From the NCBI GenBank assembly GCA_021821365.1, contig JAKACN010000005.1, forward strand, positions 1,734 through 53,661: a DNA stretch of 51,928 bases, given 5' to 3'. Below the pieces are notes generated by a model that saw only the letters and a program-made list of their open reading frames with translations, was not told the origin of the DNA and made no database searches. The DNA comes from Pseudomonadota bacterium (GTDB taxonomy: Bacteria; Pseudomonadota; Gammaproteobacteria; Burkholderiales; Burkholderiaceae_D). The position numbers and the translations under genes were made by a program. Below are positions 17,569 to 26,326 of the stretch, piece after piece. Each line of letters starts with the position of its first letter. Within the stretch, counting starts at the first letter, position 1.

Positions 17569-18906
17569 TTATGGTTTGGCGGCTGGTGCTTCGTTGCGCG
17601 GCGCCACGCGCGTGAACAGCGGCTTCGGCTCGAAGCTCGTATCGATATGGCAGCCGCCTGGAAATCGCGTCGCCTGTTCGGCGCATCCCGATGCGATCTG
17701 TTCGGCGTCGGGTTTCTTGCCTGCGGCGATCCACTGCATCATGGCGTCGAACAGTGCGGCATACTCGGCGTCCGCCAGCTTGCTGTGTTCATGCTCGGTG
17801 GTAAACACCTGCACCAGCTTGTCCTGGCGGCCGGCAGCCGCGACTGCATCGTGATAGGCAGCTTCGTATTCGACCATCGCGGTCGGATCGTCGATGGCAT
17901 GCATGGTCAGCACCGGGACATCGATCCTGCCGGTCAGGTCGGAGTCGTCGGCGAGCTGCCGCACCGCGCCTGGATCGGCTTCGAAACGCACGACACCGCG
18001 GTTCAGTGCCTCGTCCTCGGAGGATCCGCGGTAGGCTACCTTGCCATTGGAGAACGGATTGCGCCCGCCCAGCACACGCTGGGTCAGGTCACGGAACATG
18101 AAGGTGGCCCAGCCGAGGTGCGATACCAGCGTGCGCTCGGGAATGCGGATCACGCCGAGGATGCCGGCCAGCCTGCGCTGTTGCGCTTCGCTGCGCTGCG
18201 CGGGCGGCAACTTGACGCCGGTGCATTCGTTGACGCGCGCCTCGAGTTCTTTCGCGCTCATCGTTGCGTCGGCGGGCAGGCCCATCCACAACGGATACTG
18301 CGGCTCGTCCGGCCGCGGGTGGTTATGGCAGAAGTATTGGTACACCGCGCGCAGGTCCGCCCGATGCAGGTAGTTGCGCGTGCCGCCGGCGAGCATGCCG
18401 CTGGTCAGCACCGCGCCGTCGTAGTTGCGCGAGCCGTCCGCGTTGAGCGCGTACAGTTCGATACCTTTCGCCGCGACGTTGCCGCCCCATGACTGACCGT
18501 GCAGGATCGTGTGCGCCGGCTTGCCGATAGCCTGCACAAAGATCTTGCGCAGGTTTTCGGTATCTTCGGCGGCCATGCGTACGCCGTATCCCGGACGGCG
18601 ATAGCTCGATGCTGCCCAGGCAAAGCCCTGGCGCACGGTGACCGCAAAGCGCTCCAGGTCCTGGCGGCTGCTGTCGCGGACGATGGGCGCCAGGCGCGGG
18701 CCGCCATGCGCATGCATGACCAGCGTCCGGTTCCATTTGTCGGGCAGTGCAATCCAGTATTGCGCGCCATTGGCGTCCGCACCCGTATAGCACTTCGCCA
18801 CCTGTTCCAGCGAAGCGGGGCAGGGTGTCAGGGCCTGCGCGTGCACATGCGCCAGGGGTGCGGCCAGCAGGCCGCACGCAAGCAGTGTGGAAAATCGGAT
18901 ATTCAT
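17569..18906 (-). CDS. Secreted alpha/beta hydrolase
   Basis: 445-aa exported alpha/beta hydrolase. The signal peptide is about residues 1-23 (ending AHVHA). The nucleophile elbow GQSWGG puts Ser at 139; HAHGG (65-69) forms the oxyanion region. A probable acid is in TMHAIDDPTAMVEY and the catalytic His may be in FTTEHEHSKL. Paired cysteines suggest periplasmic disulfides. The substrate is unknown; linked genes (porin, LysR, DAACS symporter) suggest an ester whose product is a carboxylate. It is the first gene of an operon with the porin and is divergent from the LysR gene. Confidence 0.82.
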   Translation of the reverse strand: MNIRFSTLLACGLLAAPLAHVHAQALTPCPASLEQVAKCYTGADANGAQYWIALPDKWNRTLVMHAHGGPRLAPIVRDSSRQDLERFAVTVRQGFAWAASSYRRPGYGVRMAAEDTENLRKIFVQAIGKPAHTILHGQSWGGNVAAKGIELYALNADGSRNYDGAVLTSGMLAGGTRNYLHRADLRAVYQYFCHNHPRPDEPQYPLWMGLPADATMSAKELEARVNECTGVKLPPAQRSEAQQRRLAGILGVIRIPERTLVSHLGWATFMFRDLTQRVLGGRNPFSNGKVAYRGSSEDEALNRGVVRFEADPGAVRQLADDSDLTGRIDVPVLTMHAIDDPTAMVEYEAAYHDAVAAAGRQDKLVQVFTTEHEHSKLADAEYAALFDAMMQWIAAGKKPDAEQIASGCAEQATRFPGGCHIDTSFEPKPLFTRVAPRNEAPAAKP

Positions 18907-18984
18907 CGGCTCCTCTCATTCTCTCGACATATCGGCGCAACACGCGCTCCTGAATTTCCCGACGATGGTAGGAACTTTTCACGG

Positions 18985-19023
18985 CAATGTAAAATATCTT
19001 GAAACGACAATCTCGATACATTG
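18985..19023. promoter_or_regulatory. Inverted repeat CAATGTA...TACATTG, candidate LysR operator
   Basis: Seven-base arms CAATGTA (18985-18991) and TACATTG (19017-19023) are separated by an AT-rich 25 bases in the 128-base gap between the hydrolase operon and the lysR gene. The position is right for a LysR-type regulator acting on both strands. Spacing is longer than a simple T-N11-A box. Confidence 0.45.
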
Positions 19024-19034
19024 AAAGTATTGAC

Positions 19035-19991
19035 ATGGAACTGAGGCACCTGCGATATTTCATCGTCGTGGCGGAGGAAGGCCACTTCACGCGCGCGGCG
19101 GAACGGCTCGGCATGCAGCAGCCTCCGCTCAGCCAGCAGATCCGCGCGCTCGAGCAGGAATTGGGTTTCGATCTGTTCCGGCGACATCCGAAAGGCGCCG
19201 ACCTCACCGCAGCCGGGACCGTCTTCCTCAAGGAGGCAAGGTCCATTCTGGACGGCGTGCAGCGCGCCTCGCAACGCGCCGCGCGTGCGGCAAGCGGAGC
19301 GGAAGGAAGCCTCGTCATCGGACTCACCAGCTCCGCGGCGGCGCACCCGCTCATTCCGCGCATCGTACGTGCCTACCGGGAGGCGTGGCCGGCGATCAGC
19401 CTTGAATTCAAGGAAGGCAATGCGGCCGAACTGACCGAAGCCATCGCTGGGGGCAAGCTCGATATCGCCTTCCGGCGCGTGCCGGTCAGCCATCCGCCCG
19501 ACATCGCTTTTCACCGGCTGCAGGAGGAGGAGATGCTGCTGGTGCTGCCGGCCGGGCACCCATTGCTGCGACGGCAACGCGGCAACGCCATGCCGGAGAT
19601 TTCATTGAAATCGCTCAGGGACGAGGAGTTCATCCTGGTGCGCAGGCATGGCGCGCCAGGCATGTATTCCAACCTGATCGATGCCTGCGAGCGTGCCGGC
19701 TTCACGCCGAAGATCGCGATCGAGGTCGAGCGCATGCTGACCAATATCAGCCTCGTGGCGGCCGGTGCCGGCGTGTCGGCCGTGCCGGCCTCGATGAAGG
19801 GCTTTCACGCGGACAGCGCGGTATATTGCCGTATCCGCGACGGAGGACCGGGATTGGGAGCGCCATTGACGATGGCGTGCAAGGACACGAGCTCTTCACC
19901 GGCAGTCGTCCACTTCCTGGCGCAAGCGAAGAAGCTCGGCAGGTACCCGCACAAGACGGCGGCACAACGCTCCCGGCAAGCGGCCCGCTGA
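19035..19991 (+). CDS. LysR-family transcriptional regulator
   Basis: 318-aa LysR regulator. ATG at 19035 begins MELRHLRYFIVVAEEGHFTR, the standard start of the BenM/CatM-like subgroup; a longer open frame from 18999 adds nothing recognisable. The winged helix covers residues 1-60 (FTRAAERLGMQQPPLSQQIR recognition region), followed by an effector-binding domain. It is divergent from the hydrolase-porin operon and its stop codon directly precedes the symporter ATG, so it probably controls both in response to the transported acid. Confidence 0.92.
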   Translation: MELRHLRYFIVVAEEGHFTRAAERLGMQQPPLSQQIRALEQELGFDLFRRHPKGADLTAAGTVFLKEARSILDGVQRASQRAARAASGAEGSLVIGLTSSAAAHPLIPRIVRAYREAWPAISLEFKEGNAAELTEAIAGGKLDIAFRRVPVSHPPDIAFHRLQEEEMLLVLPAGHPLLRRQRGNAMPEISLKSLRDEEFILVRRHGAPGMYSNLIDACERAGFTPKIAIEVERMLTNISLVAAGAGVSAVPASMKGFHADSAVYCRIRDGGPGLGAPLTMACKDTSSSPAVVHFLAQAKKLGRYPHKTAAQRSRQAAR

Positions 19992-21188
19992 ATGAAAGCC
20001 GCTACCTGTCCGGGCCCGTTCTGGCAGATGCTGTGCGCGATCGCGCTTGGCATCGCGTTCGGCGTCGCGCAGCCGGAACTCGCCGTGCGCATGAAACCGC
20101 TTGGCGACGCGTTCGTCTCGGTCATCCGGCTGCTGGTGGTGCCCATCATCTTTTTCACGGTCGCGCCCGGGATCGCTGCGATCGGCAGCATGCGACAGAG
20201 CGGGCGCGTCGGCATCAAGGCCTTGATCTGCTTCGAACTGCTGTCCATCCTGGCACTGTGCACCGGCCTTGCCGTCGCGCTGCTGATGAAGCCGGGGGCG
20301 GGCATCCGTCTGGATCCTGCGCGCCTCGCCAGCGGACCATCGCCGGGCCCGCTGCAAACGCTCGCGGAGGCCTTCATGCACAATCCCGCGCTGCAGGTAC
20401 TCCTGCTTGCCATGCTTTGCGGCATTGCCCTCGCGTTGCCTGGACAGCGCGCGGCACCATGGCGCGCGCATTGCGAACAGACCGGCGCGCGGCTGTTCAG
20501 GCTCGTCGGCCTGATACTGAAAGCGGCACCGCTCGCCGCCTTCGGCGCCATCGCCTGCACCGTCGGCAAGCACGGGCTGGCAGCGATCCTGCCCTTGCTG
20601 AACCTGCTCGGCGCGCTGTACCTGGCCAGCGCACTCTTCGTGCTGCTCGTTCTCGGGGCGGTCGCGCGCCTGTGCCGATTCGAACTCCTGCGCTTCATCG
20701 CCTATATCAGGGACGAACTGATGATCGTCATCGGCACGGCGTCGTCCATTGCGGCCATGCCCATGCTGATGGACAAGCTCGAACGCGCCGGGTGCGCCCG
20801 GCCGGTGGTGGGCGTGGTGGTCCCCGCAGGCTATTCGTTCAACCTCAACGGGAGCAACGTCTACATCGCAACGGCCCTGGTCTTCCTCGCGCAGGCCATG
20901 CATATCGCGCTCGGGCCCTGCGACTACCTGACGGTCATCGTCGTGGCGCTGGTGACATCCAAGGGGGCGAGCGGCGTCGCGGGGTCGGCGTTCATCGCGC
21001 TGGCCGCAACGCTGGCGGCAGTGCCGGCGATACCTGCCGGCAGCCTCCTGTTCATCATCGGCATCGAACGTATGCTGAAGTGCCGGTCAATGACGAACCT
21101 CATCGGCAACGGCGTGGCTTGCCTGGCGATATCGGCCTGGGATGGCACGCTCGACCGGGACAAGCTGCGCGCGTGCGGCCTCGGCTAA
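19992..21188 (+). CDS. DAACS-family dicarboxylate/amino acid:cation symporter
   Basis: 398-aa secondary transporter of the DctA/GltP family (sodium- or proton-coupled). About eight hydrophobic helices and the re-entrant loops are visible; VVVPAGYSFNLNGSNVYIA is the family signature, with Asn at the position where many members have Asp (FNLDGT), and TSKGASGVAGSAF is the HP2 region. The ATG at 19992 follows the lysR TGA with no gap, so translation is coupled. Substrate is likely a C4-dicarboxylate, a glutamate-like acid or an aromatic acid. Confidence 0.9.
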   Translation: MKAATCPGPFWQMLCAIALGIAFGVAQPELAVRMKPLGDAFVSVIRLLVVPIIFFTVAPGIAAIGSMRQSGRVGIKALICFELLSILALCTGLAVALLMKPGAGIRLDPARLASGPSPGPLQTLAEAFMHNPALQVLLLAMLCGIALALPGQRAAPWRAHCEQTGARLFRLVGLILKAAPLAAFGAIACTVGKHGLAAILPLLNLLGALYLASALFVLLVLGAVARLCRFELLRFIAYIRDELMIVIGTASSIAAMPMLMDKLERAGCARPVVGVVVPAGYSFNLNGSNVYIATALVFLAQAMHIALGPCDYLTVIVVALVTSKGASGVAGSAFIALAATLAAVPAIPAGSLLFIIGIERMLKCRSMTNLIGNGVACLAISAWDGTLDRDKLRACGLG

Positions 21189-21235
21189 CCTGGTTCGCGA
21201 CCGGCATAGCATACAACCGACGATGGGTGTGCATC

Positions 21236-21442
21236 TCATGCATGCACATAACCGTCGCTGACGGAGTTGACGAGCACGCCGTCGACATAGACGGAGACGG
21301 GTTCGCCGTCGGGCGAAGTCAGCAGGCCGCCGGTGGACACGTGCTGGAACGGCAGCTTCATCCTGCCGCCGTGGACGGCAGCCATGGCGTCATGGTCCAT
21401 GTCGCGGTGTTGGGGCAGGTCGTTGATGGTCAGGGATTTCAT
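21236..21442 (-). CDS. Small peptide with double-glycine leader-like N-terminus
   Basis: 68-aa protein. ATG at 21442 has an AAGGAG site ten bases upstream, so it is likely expressed. Residues 1-26 resemble a double-glycine leader: MKSLTINDLPQHRDMDHDAM followed by AAVHGG, with Gly25-Gly26. The following 42 residues are a compact core (MKLPFQHVSTGG, then PDGEPVSVYVDGVLVNS, ending SDGYVHA) without cysteine. Small Burkholderiales proteins with a similar D-x-x-AM-x-x-V-x-GG motif exist and are not characterised as far as I know. No peptidase-containing ABC transporter or modifying enzyme is adjacent. It could be a bacteriocin-like or RiPP-like precursor, or a small structural protein. Confidence 0.72.
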   Translation of the reverse strand: MKSLTINDLPQHRDMDHDAMAAVHGGRMKLPFQHVSTGGLLTSPDGEPVSVYVDGVLVNSVSDGYVHA

Positions 21443-21887
21443 GGCAATGCTCCTTGCGAATCGGTTAGTCGGACGAGGTGCGGCGCATTGTTGCGCTCGA
21501 CCAGTCACTTGCAGGGAACATGCCAGTGCCGGAATCCGGGCGAATGGCGCAAAACCGCGGTCTTCCGCATCGAAATCCGGCGCCGGATGCTTGGATGCGC
21601 AAGGAAGACGTTCGCCTTGGGCAGACATGACGGCAAACAGTGTTGGCTAACTGCCGACAACCGTGTGGCATTCAGCTTGGCGCATCGGCGGCCCTTCATG
21701 ACGCTTTGTCATCGCAGCCTCCCGAAGCTGTGCAGGATGGCAATACCCGATAGGTGGTTACGCGCCGCCCCCCCCTGCGCAACGCTTGCCGGATAGCCAA
21801 TCCTGCGCTTGATTCCATAGAGAAAAATTGACGCAGTGCAAGTTGCGTCTTAGCATAGCCTCCACCGCACGCATCCCACCGTCAATC
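21443..21887. other. Intergenic region between double-glycine peptide and fimV-like gene
   Basis: About 445 bases without a supportable gene. It should contain the divergent promoters of the small peptide gene and the fimV-like gene. A run of eight C (21768-21775) is present; it is outside any gene I support. Confidence 0.5.
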
Positions 21888-23969
21888 ATGTCTTCCCCGA
21901 AATCCGCCAGATGGAACGCGTTTCGCCTGAAAACGCTCAGCGCCGCAGTTCTTTCGAGCCTGTTCTTTTCGCACGCCCATGCCGTGGGGCTGGGCGACCT
22001 CACAGTCCAGTCGGCGCTCGGCCAGCCGTTGCGCGCCGAGATCGAGCTGGTGTCGACCGCGCAGGGTGACGCAAGCCCGTTGCGCGTCAAGCTGGCATCG
22101 TACGAGGCCTATCGCCAGGCCAACATCGAATTCAATGCGGCGCTGCAGTCGCTGCGTTTTTCGGTCGAGCAACGCGGTGACAGGCAGGTGATCCGCGTCC
22201 TGTCGACGCAGCCGATGAATGAGCCTTTCATCGACATGCTGCTGGAACTCGGCAGCGGCGGCGGGCGCATGGTGCGCGAATACGTTTTCCTGCTCGATCC
22301 CGCCAGCCTGCCCATGCCGCAGGCGACGGCCGGCGCGGCGGAAAGCATCGCGTCGCCCAAGACAAGTCCGGGCCAGCCGGCACAGGCAACGTCAAGCACC
22401 CGGCCGATGCCTGCAGACAGGCAGCCGCCTGCGGGCAAACCCGCGCCGGCGCCCGCGAAGCAGGCCCCGGTCGCCGCAACCCAAACCAGGCCGATGGCGG
22501 CGCAGGAGCATGCCGGCGGCAAGTCGCGCCTGAAGCTGTCGGCCGTGAGCGCCACGGCAGGAACGAACGGCGACGCGGCCGCGAGCATCAACCGTGAAGA
22601 CTACGCCTCCATGGAGAAGGCGCTGGCCGATGCCGATGCGCGCGTCAAGGCGCTCGAAGTGAAGGTGGGCGAACTCCAGAAACTGCTGGAAGTCACGAAT
22701 GCGCTGCTGGCCGAATTGCAGAAGCAGAATGCATTGACGAAAGCGGGGGTAAAGCCCGTGGCAACGGTCGACGCGAAGGCCGACGCAACGATGCCGGCCA
22801 TGGCCGCCAGCGCGCCGCCGGCAATCGCACAAGCCAAGCCGGTAGCGGCAAAGAGCGAGACGCCCGCTGCTTCGGCGACGCCGGCACCAGCGGCCGCGAA
22901 GGCCGTGCCCAGGCCGAAACCGGTGGCGCCGCCGCCGCAGACCGGCCTGCTCGACGAACCGTTGCTGCTTCCGGGCGCCGGCCTGCTGCTGGTATTGATC
23001 GGCAGCGTCGGGCTCTATCTCCGCCGCAGGAAGGCGCGGCAGCCGTTCGATGCGGACAGGTTCGCGCATGACAGGCCGCAAGGGGGCGACGAGGACAATA
23101 CGGCAAGCATGGCATCGAGCACGCTGAATTCCGCCTACTCGCTGCTCGGCAATCCGACGCACTCCGGCGAGGTCGATGCCATGTCGGAGGCCGACGTCTA
23201 CATCGCCTATGGCCGCGATGTGCAGGCGGAGGAAGTGCTGAAGGATGCGCTGGCGAAGCAGCCGGATCGCCACGCGCTGCGCGTCAAGCTGCTGGGGATC
23301 TATGCCGGCCGCAAGGACGTGCAAGCCTGCGAGTCGCTCGCACGCGAGCTGTACAGGATGACCAAGGGCGAGGGCGACGACTGGTTGCAGGCAGCCGCCA
23401 TGGGACGCGAAATCGACCCGGGCAATCCGCTCTATGCGCAGGTCAAGGCCGCTGCACCGGCACTGCAGCCGGAAATCATCATGGCCTTGGCCGAGCCGAC
23501 GCCGCACGGCGAAGCGGTCACGGCGGCATCCGAAGCCGAAGCCGATGCGATGCCGCTGCCGGATGTCGCAGCGGAGGAGGCCCGCCCTGCCGCGGAGCCC
23601 TCGGCGAACGACCTCGATTTCGACCTGGACGCGTTGCGACTCGATGAAGCGACGCCGGCTGACTTCGCAGCCGCAGCCGAGAAGCAGCAGCCGGAACCGG
23701 GGCCGATCGATTTCGATTTCGTAGTACCGACGCTTTCCGCCGCCGTGCCTGTTGAGGGCAAGACGGAAGAGCCGCCCGCCGCGACGCCGCAGCCCGGCAC
23801 CGGGCCGATCGATTTCGACTTCGACCTGCCTGAGATTCCGGTTGTGGAAGAAGCGACGGCGTCCGAAGCGCAAGCCGCCAGCCCGATCGACATTGATTTC
23901 GCGCTGCCCGCCATCCCCACGGCAGGGGAGGCCGACGCCGAAAGCAAGCCGGCGCGCGCATCGAAATAG
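21888..23969 (+). CDS. FimV/HubP-like inner-membrane protein, atypical C-terminus
   Basis: 693-aa FimV-family protein, a polar landmark involved in type IV pilus assembly and twitching in relatives. The signal is around residues 10-30 (LKTLSAAVLSSLFFSHAHA), followed by the diagnostic GLGDLTVQSALGQPLRAEIE. Then a Pro/Ala linker, a coiled coil (about 242-281), a membrane helix (about 358-378, ended by LRRRK) and a cytoplasmic TPR-like part (DVYIAYGRDVQAEEVLKDAL). I see no LysM motif and no canonical FimV C-terminal repeat; instead the tail is acidic with three PIDFDF/PIDIDF units. ATG 21888 lacks a clear ribosome site; a TTG at 21828 is the alternative. Confidence 0.82.
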   Translation: MSSPKSARWNAFRLKTLSAAVLSSLFFSHAHAVGLGDLTVQSALGQPLRAEIELVSTAQGDASPLRVKLASYEAYRQANIEFNAALQSLRFSVEQRGDRQVIRVLSTQPMNEPFIDMLLELGSGGGRMVREYVFLLDPASLPMPQATAGAAESIASPKTSPGQPAQATSSTRPMPADRQPPAGKPAPAPAKQAPVAATQTRPMAAQEHAGGKSRLKLSAVSATAGTNGDAAASINREDYASMEKALADADARVKALEVKVGELQKLLEVTNALLAELQKQNALTKAGVKPVATVDAKADATMPAMAASAPPAIAQAKPVAAKSETPAASATPAPAAAKAVPRPKPVAPPPQTGLLDEPLLLPGAGLLLVLIGSVGLYLRRRKARQPFDADRFAHDRPQGGDEDNTASMASSTLNSAYSLLGNPTHSGEVDAMSEADVYIAYGRDVQAEEVLKDALAKQPDRHALRVKLLGIYAGRKDVQACESLARELYRMTKGEGDDWLQAAAMGREIDPGNPLYAQVKAAAPALQPEIIMALAEPTPHGEAVTAASEAEADAMPLPDVAAEEARPAAEPSANDLDFDLDALRLDEATPADFAAAAEKQQPEPGPIDFDFVVPTLSAAVPVEGKTEEPPAATPQPGTGPIDFDFDLPEIPVVEEATASEAQAASPIDIDFALPAIPTAGEADAESKPARASK

Positions 23970-24105
23970 TCGCGCAAGGGGTGCGTCGAACAGGCGGTTG
24001 GGCGAGCAACGTCCCGCTGTCGGAACGAGGCTGCGCCCGGGCTGGCTTTCCTCCGGGAACCGGCATAATCGTGTTGCGTCGCACCACCACCTCCGGAAAC
24101 GCTTC

Positions 24106-24324
24106 ATGGACCCGACCGACCTGGAACTGCTCGTCACCCGCACCATGCCCTTCGGCAAGTACAAGGGCCGCCTGATGGCCGACCTGCCGGGGCACTACCT
24201 TAACTGGTTCGCGCGCGAAGGCTTTCCGCCGGGCGAAATCGGCCGCCTGCTGAATCTCATGCACGAACTCGACCACAACGGGCTGACCTCCCTGCTGGCG
24301 CCATTGCGCCGGCGTTCGCCATAA
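24106..24324 (+). CDS. DUF3820 family small protein
   Basis: 72-aa DUF3820 protein, function unknown. Characteristic segments: TMPFGKYKGRLMADLP (about 13-28), YLNWFAREGFPPGEIG and the Leu-rich MHELDHNGL end. Related proteins are described as putative quorum-sensing-regulated virulence factors, from weak evidence. ATG at 24106 is placed by the start of the conserved region. It ends next to a hairpin. Confidence 0.85.
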   Translation: MDPTDLELLVTRTMPFGKYKGRLMADLPGHYLNWFAREGFPPGEIGRLLNLMHELDHNGLTSLLAPLRRRSP

Positions 24325-24354
24325 AAAAACCCCGCGAAGTCTGGGTTCGCGGGG
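24323..24354 (-). terminator. Rho-independent terminator of the minus-strand small membrane protein operon
   Basis: Stem CCCCGCGAA (24330-24338) and TTCGCGGGG (24346-24354) with a seven-base loop. Read on the minus strand it is followed by seven T, a strong intrinsic terminator for the two genes at 24411-25181. On the plus strand the hairpin is followed by a poor T tract. Confidence 0.85.
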
Positions 24355-24410
24355 TTAAACCTTCCTGAGACAGGGAGGAGGAGACAACAGGTAACGCCGG
24401 GGATTGCGGC

Positions 24411-24830
24411 TTAGACGGCGCTGAAATCCGGGTTCGGCTTCAATCCGCGCAACGCGGAGAGTCCGTTTCGTTCCGTCACGCGTTGCGACGCGTCCAGGAT
24501 GTCATTGAACGCGAGGCCGGGCGTGCGGCGGACCGGCATCGGCACTGCGGCGGCCGGCGCGCGGGCAGCCAGCCTGAACAGCGCCGGACCAGCCAGGTAG
24601 GTCACCGGGAACGCGATCGGCCAGGCGATCAGCCAGCTTTCCATCCAGGCGCCGAAGAATCCTTCGGCTGCCCCGGGCCCCATCGCCTGCATCACAGCGG
24701 TGATCACCAGCGTGATCAGGCCGCTCAACACCAGCGAAGGCAGCATCGACGCCAGGCTGCGCGAACGGCGCACGAAGGACGCGGCCTGGTCCAGCAGGCT
24801 GGGATGGAAGGAATGGCTGACTGCACTCAT
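24411..24830 (-). CDS. DUF2798 domain membrane protein
   Basis: 139-aa protein with two hydrophobic helices. The DUF2798 core is at about 28-85: SMLPSLVLSGLITLVITAV, then FFGAWMESWLIAWPIAFPV, a typical pattern. The C-terminal 50 residues are soluble and not recognised. The start follows a GAGGTG site. It lies 30 bases downstream of the 106-aa membrane protein gene and shares the terminator at 24323-24354. The role is unknown. Confidence 0.8.
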   Translation of the reverse strand: MSAVSHSFHPSLLDQAASFVRRSRSLASMLPSLVLSGLITLVITAVMQAMGPGAAEGFFGAWMESWLIAWPIAFPVTYLAGPALFRLAARAPAAAVPMPVRRTPGLAFNDILDASQRVTERNGLSALRGLKPNPDFSAV

Positions 24831-24860
24831 GATTTCACCTCGGCGGATGTGATTGAGATC

Positions 24861-25181
24861 CTAGTTGCCGCGGGATGCGATGGACCGCAACTCGGAAGCC
24901 AGGCTGGGATGCAGGCTTTCGACTTCCCACGCCATGCGGTTGATTTCCATGATGGACTTCAGGCGGCGGCGCTCTTCGCGCTGTTCCAGCGAGTAGCGCG
25001 GCTTGACGACAAGCAATGCGGCGCGCAGCAGCCCGACCAGCAGGGGCTTGAATGCGACTACGATGGCTGCCAGGACGCCGAGGCCAAGCATCGGGCGGAC
25101 GACGTTCAGCGCATTCGCGATGAGCATCTCCAGGGCGGGCAGGGTGGATTCGGCAGGAATGGCAATGGACAGGATAGACAT
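24861..25181 (-). CDS. Conserved small membrane protein of unknown function
   Basis: 106-aa protein. One or two hydrophobic helices (about residues 25-60: NALNVVRPMLGLGVLAAIVV and FKPLLVGLLRAALLVVKPR) are followed by a basic, helical tail (SLEQREERRRLKSIMEINRM). Similar short proteins are common in Burkholderiales, without known function. ATG at 25181 has GGAG eight bases upstream. First gene of an operon with the DUF2798 gene and divergent from a lysR gene. Confidence 0.75.
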   Translation of the reverse strand: MSILSIAIPAESTLPALEMLIANALNVVRPMLGLGVLAAIVVAFKPLLVGLLRAALLVVKPRYSLEQREERRRLKSIMEINRMAWEVESLHPSLASELRSIASRGN

Positions 25182-25233
25182 GATTTACTCCAAGACAATA
25201 TTTACGCTTCGTTTCCCTCTTATGTTGCAGTGC

Positions 25234-25263
25234 AGTATAAGTTGCCCACAGTTATAAAACCAA
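25234..25263 (-). promoter_or_regulatory. Candidate sigma-70 promoter for the small membrane protein operon
   Basis: On the minus strand TTGGTT (25263-25258) and TATACT (25239-25234) are separated by 18 bases, about 55 bases before the ATG at 25181. The surrounding gap is AT-rich. A separate TATAAT on the plus strand (25284-25289) may serve the divergent lysR gene. Confidence 0.4.
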
Positions 25264-25347
25264 TTTCCTTTCCGCATATCAGCTATAATCCTTATGAATA
25301 TCATGGTTTTTCCATTTTCTCCCGACCATCCTTTGCCTCCTTGAGCC

Positions 25348-26307
25348 ATGAGCTTCCTGACACTGGATTTGAACCTGCTGCGCGTCTTCGATGCAGTCAT
25401 GACCGAACAGAACCTCACCCGTGCCGCGAACCGGCTGGCGATGACGCAGCCCGCCGTGTCGAACGCTTTGCGCCGTCTGCGCGATGCGCTGGGAGACGAA
25501 TTGCTGATCCGCACGGCCCACGGCGTCAAGCCGACGCCCCGGGCGGAAAGCCTGTGGCCGGCCGTGCGACGCGCGCTTGCCGGGCTGGAGGAAGCGATTT
25601 CGCCGGATGAGCACTTCGATATTTCCACGGCACAGAATACGTTCCGCATGGCAATGGCCGATGCGACCGCCGCGCTATGGCTGCCCTCGCTGGTGCGCTC
25701 CATCGAGCGCGAGGCGCCGGGCCTGACGATCCGCATGGTTCCGCTCACGACGCGCGAGCCGCGTCCGATGTTGCTGCGTGGCGATATCGACCTTGCGGTC
25801 GGCTTCTTTCCGGGGGTCGTGGCGCAACTGGCCGGCGGCCAGGCTTCCGTGTCGCCGATCCGCCATGAGCAACTCTATTCCGGACGTTATGTGTGCGTGA
25901 TGCGCAAGCATCATCCGCTGGCGAAAAAGGAACTGACGATCGACGACTATTGCGCGTCCAACCATCTGCTGGTCAGTTTTTCGGGCCGCGCGCACGGCCT
26001 GGTGGACGAAGCGCTGGCAAAGATCGGGCGCGAGCGCCGCATCCTCCTGACGGTGAACCAGTTCTTCACCGCCGGACGCGTGGTGGCAACCTCCGACCTC
26101 ATCACGGTCCTGCCGCGCCACCTGATCGCATCGACCGGCATCACCGGCGCCCTGATCACCAAGGAACTGCCGTTCTCGCTGCCGAACGTGCATGTGGACA
26201 TGCTGTGGCACGAACGCGATACCCGCAATCCCGCGCACAAGTGGCTGCGCGAGCACCTGAGCGGCACCACGCGGGACACCTTCTCGAAAGTCGGGACCGC
26301 GCGCTGA
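25348..26307 (+). CDS. LysR-family regulator (NodD/LeuO-like subgroup)
   Basis: 319-aa LysR regulator. MSFLTLDLNLLRVFDAVMTE and NLTRAANRLAMTQPAVSNAL form the winged helix (1-65), of the subgroup that begins with DLNLL and includes NodD- and LeuO-like proteins. The effector domain is complete, ending RNPAHKWLREHL. The gene stands alone, divergent from two small membrane protein genes that may be its targets. The effector is unknown. Confidence 0.92.
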   Translation: MSFLTLDLNLLRVFDAVMTEQNLTRAANRLAMTQPAVSNALRRLRDALGDELLIRTAHGVKPTPRAESLWPAVRRALAGLEEAISPDEHFDISTAQNTFRMAMADATAALWLPSLVRSIEREAPGLTIRMVPLTTREPRPMLLRGDIDLAVGFFPGVVAQLAGGQASVSPIRHEQLYSGRYVCVMRKHHPLAKKELTIDDYCASNHLLVSFSGRAHGLVDEALAKIGRERRILLTVNQFFTAGRVVATSDLITVLPRHLIASTGITGALITKELPFSLPNVHVDMLWHERDTRNPAHKWLREHLSGTTRDTFSKVGTAR

Positions 26308-26326
26308 GCGTGCGCGCCGGTGCGGA

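Noticed and set aside
21768-21775. Run of eight C as a phase-variation tract
   Set aside because: It lies outside any supported coding region and promoter elements are not defined around it.
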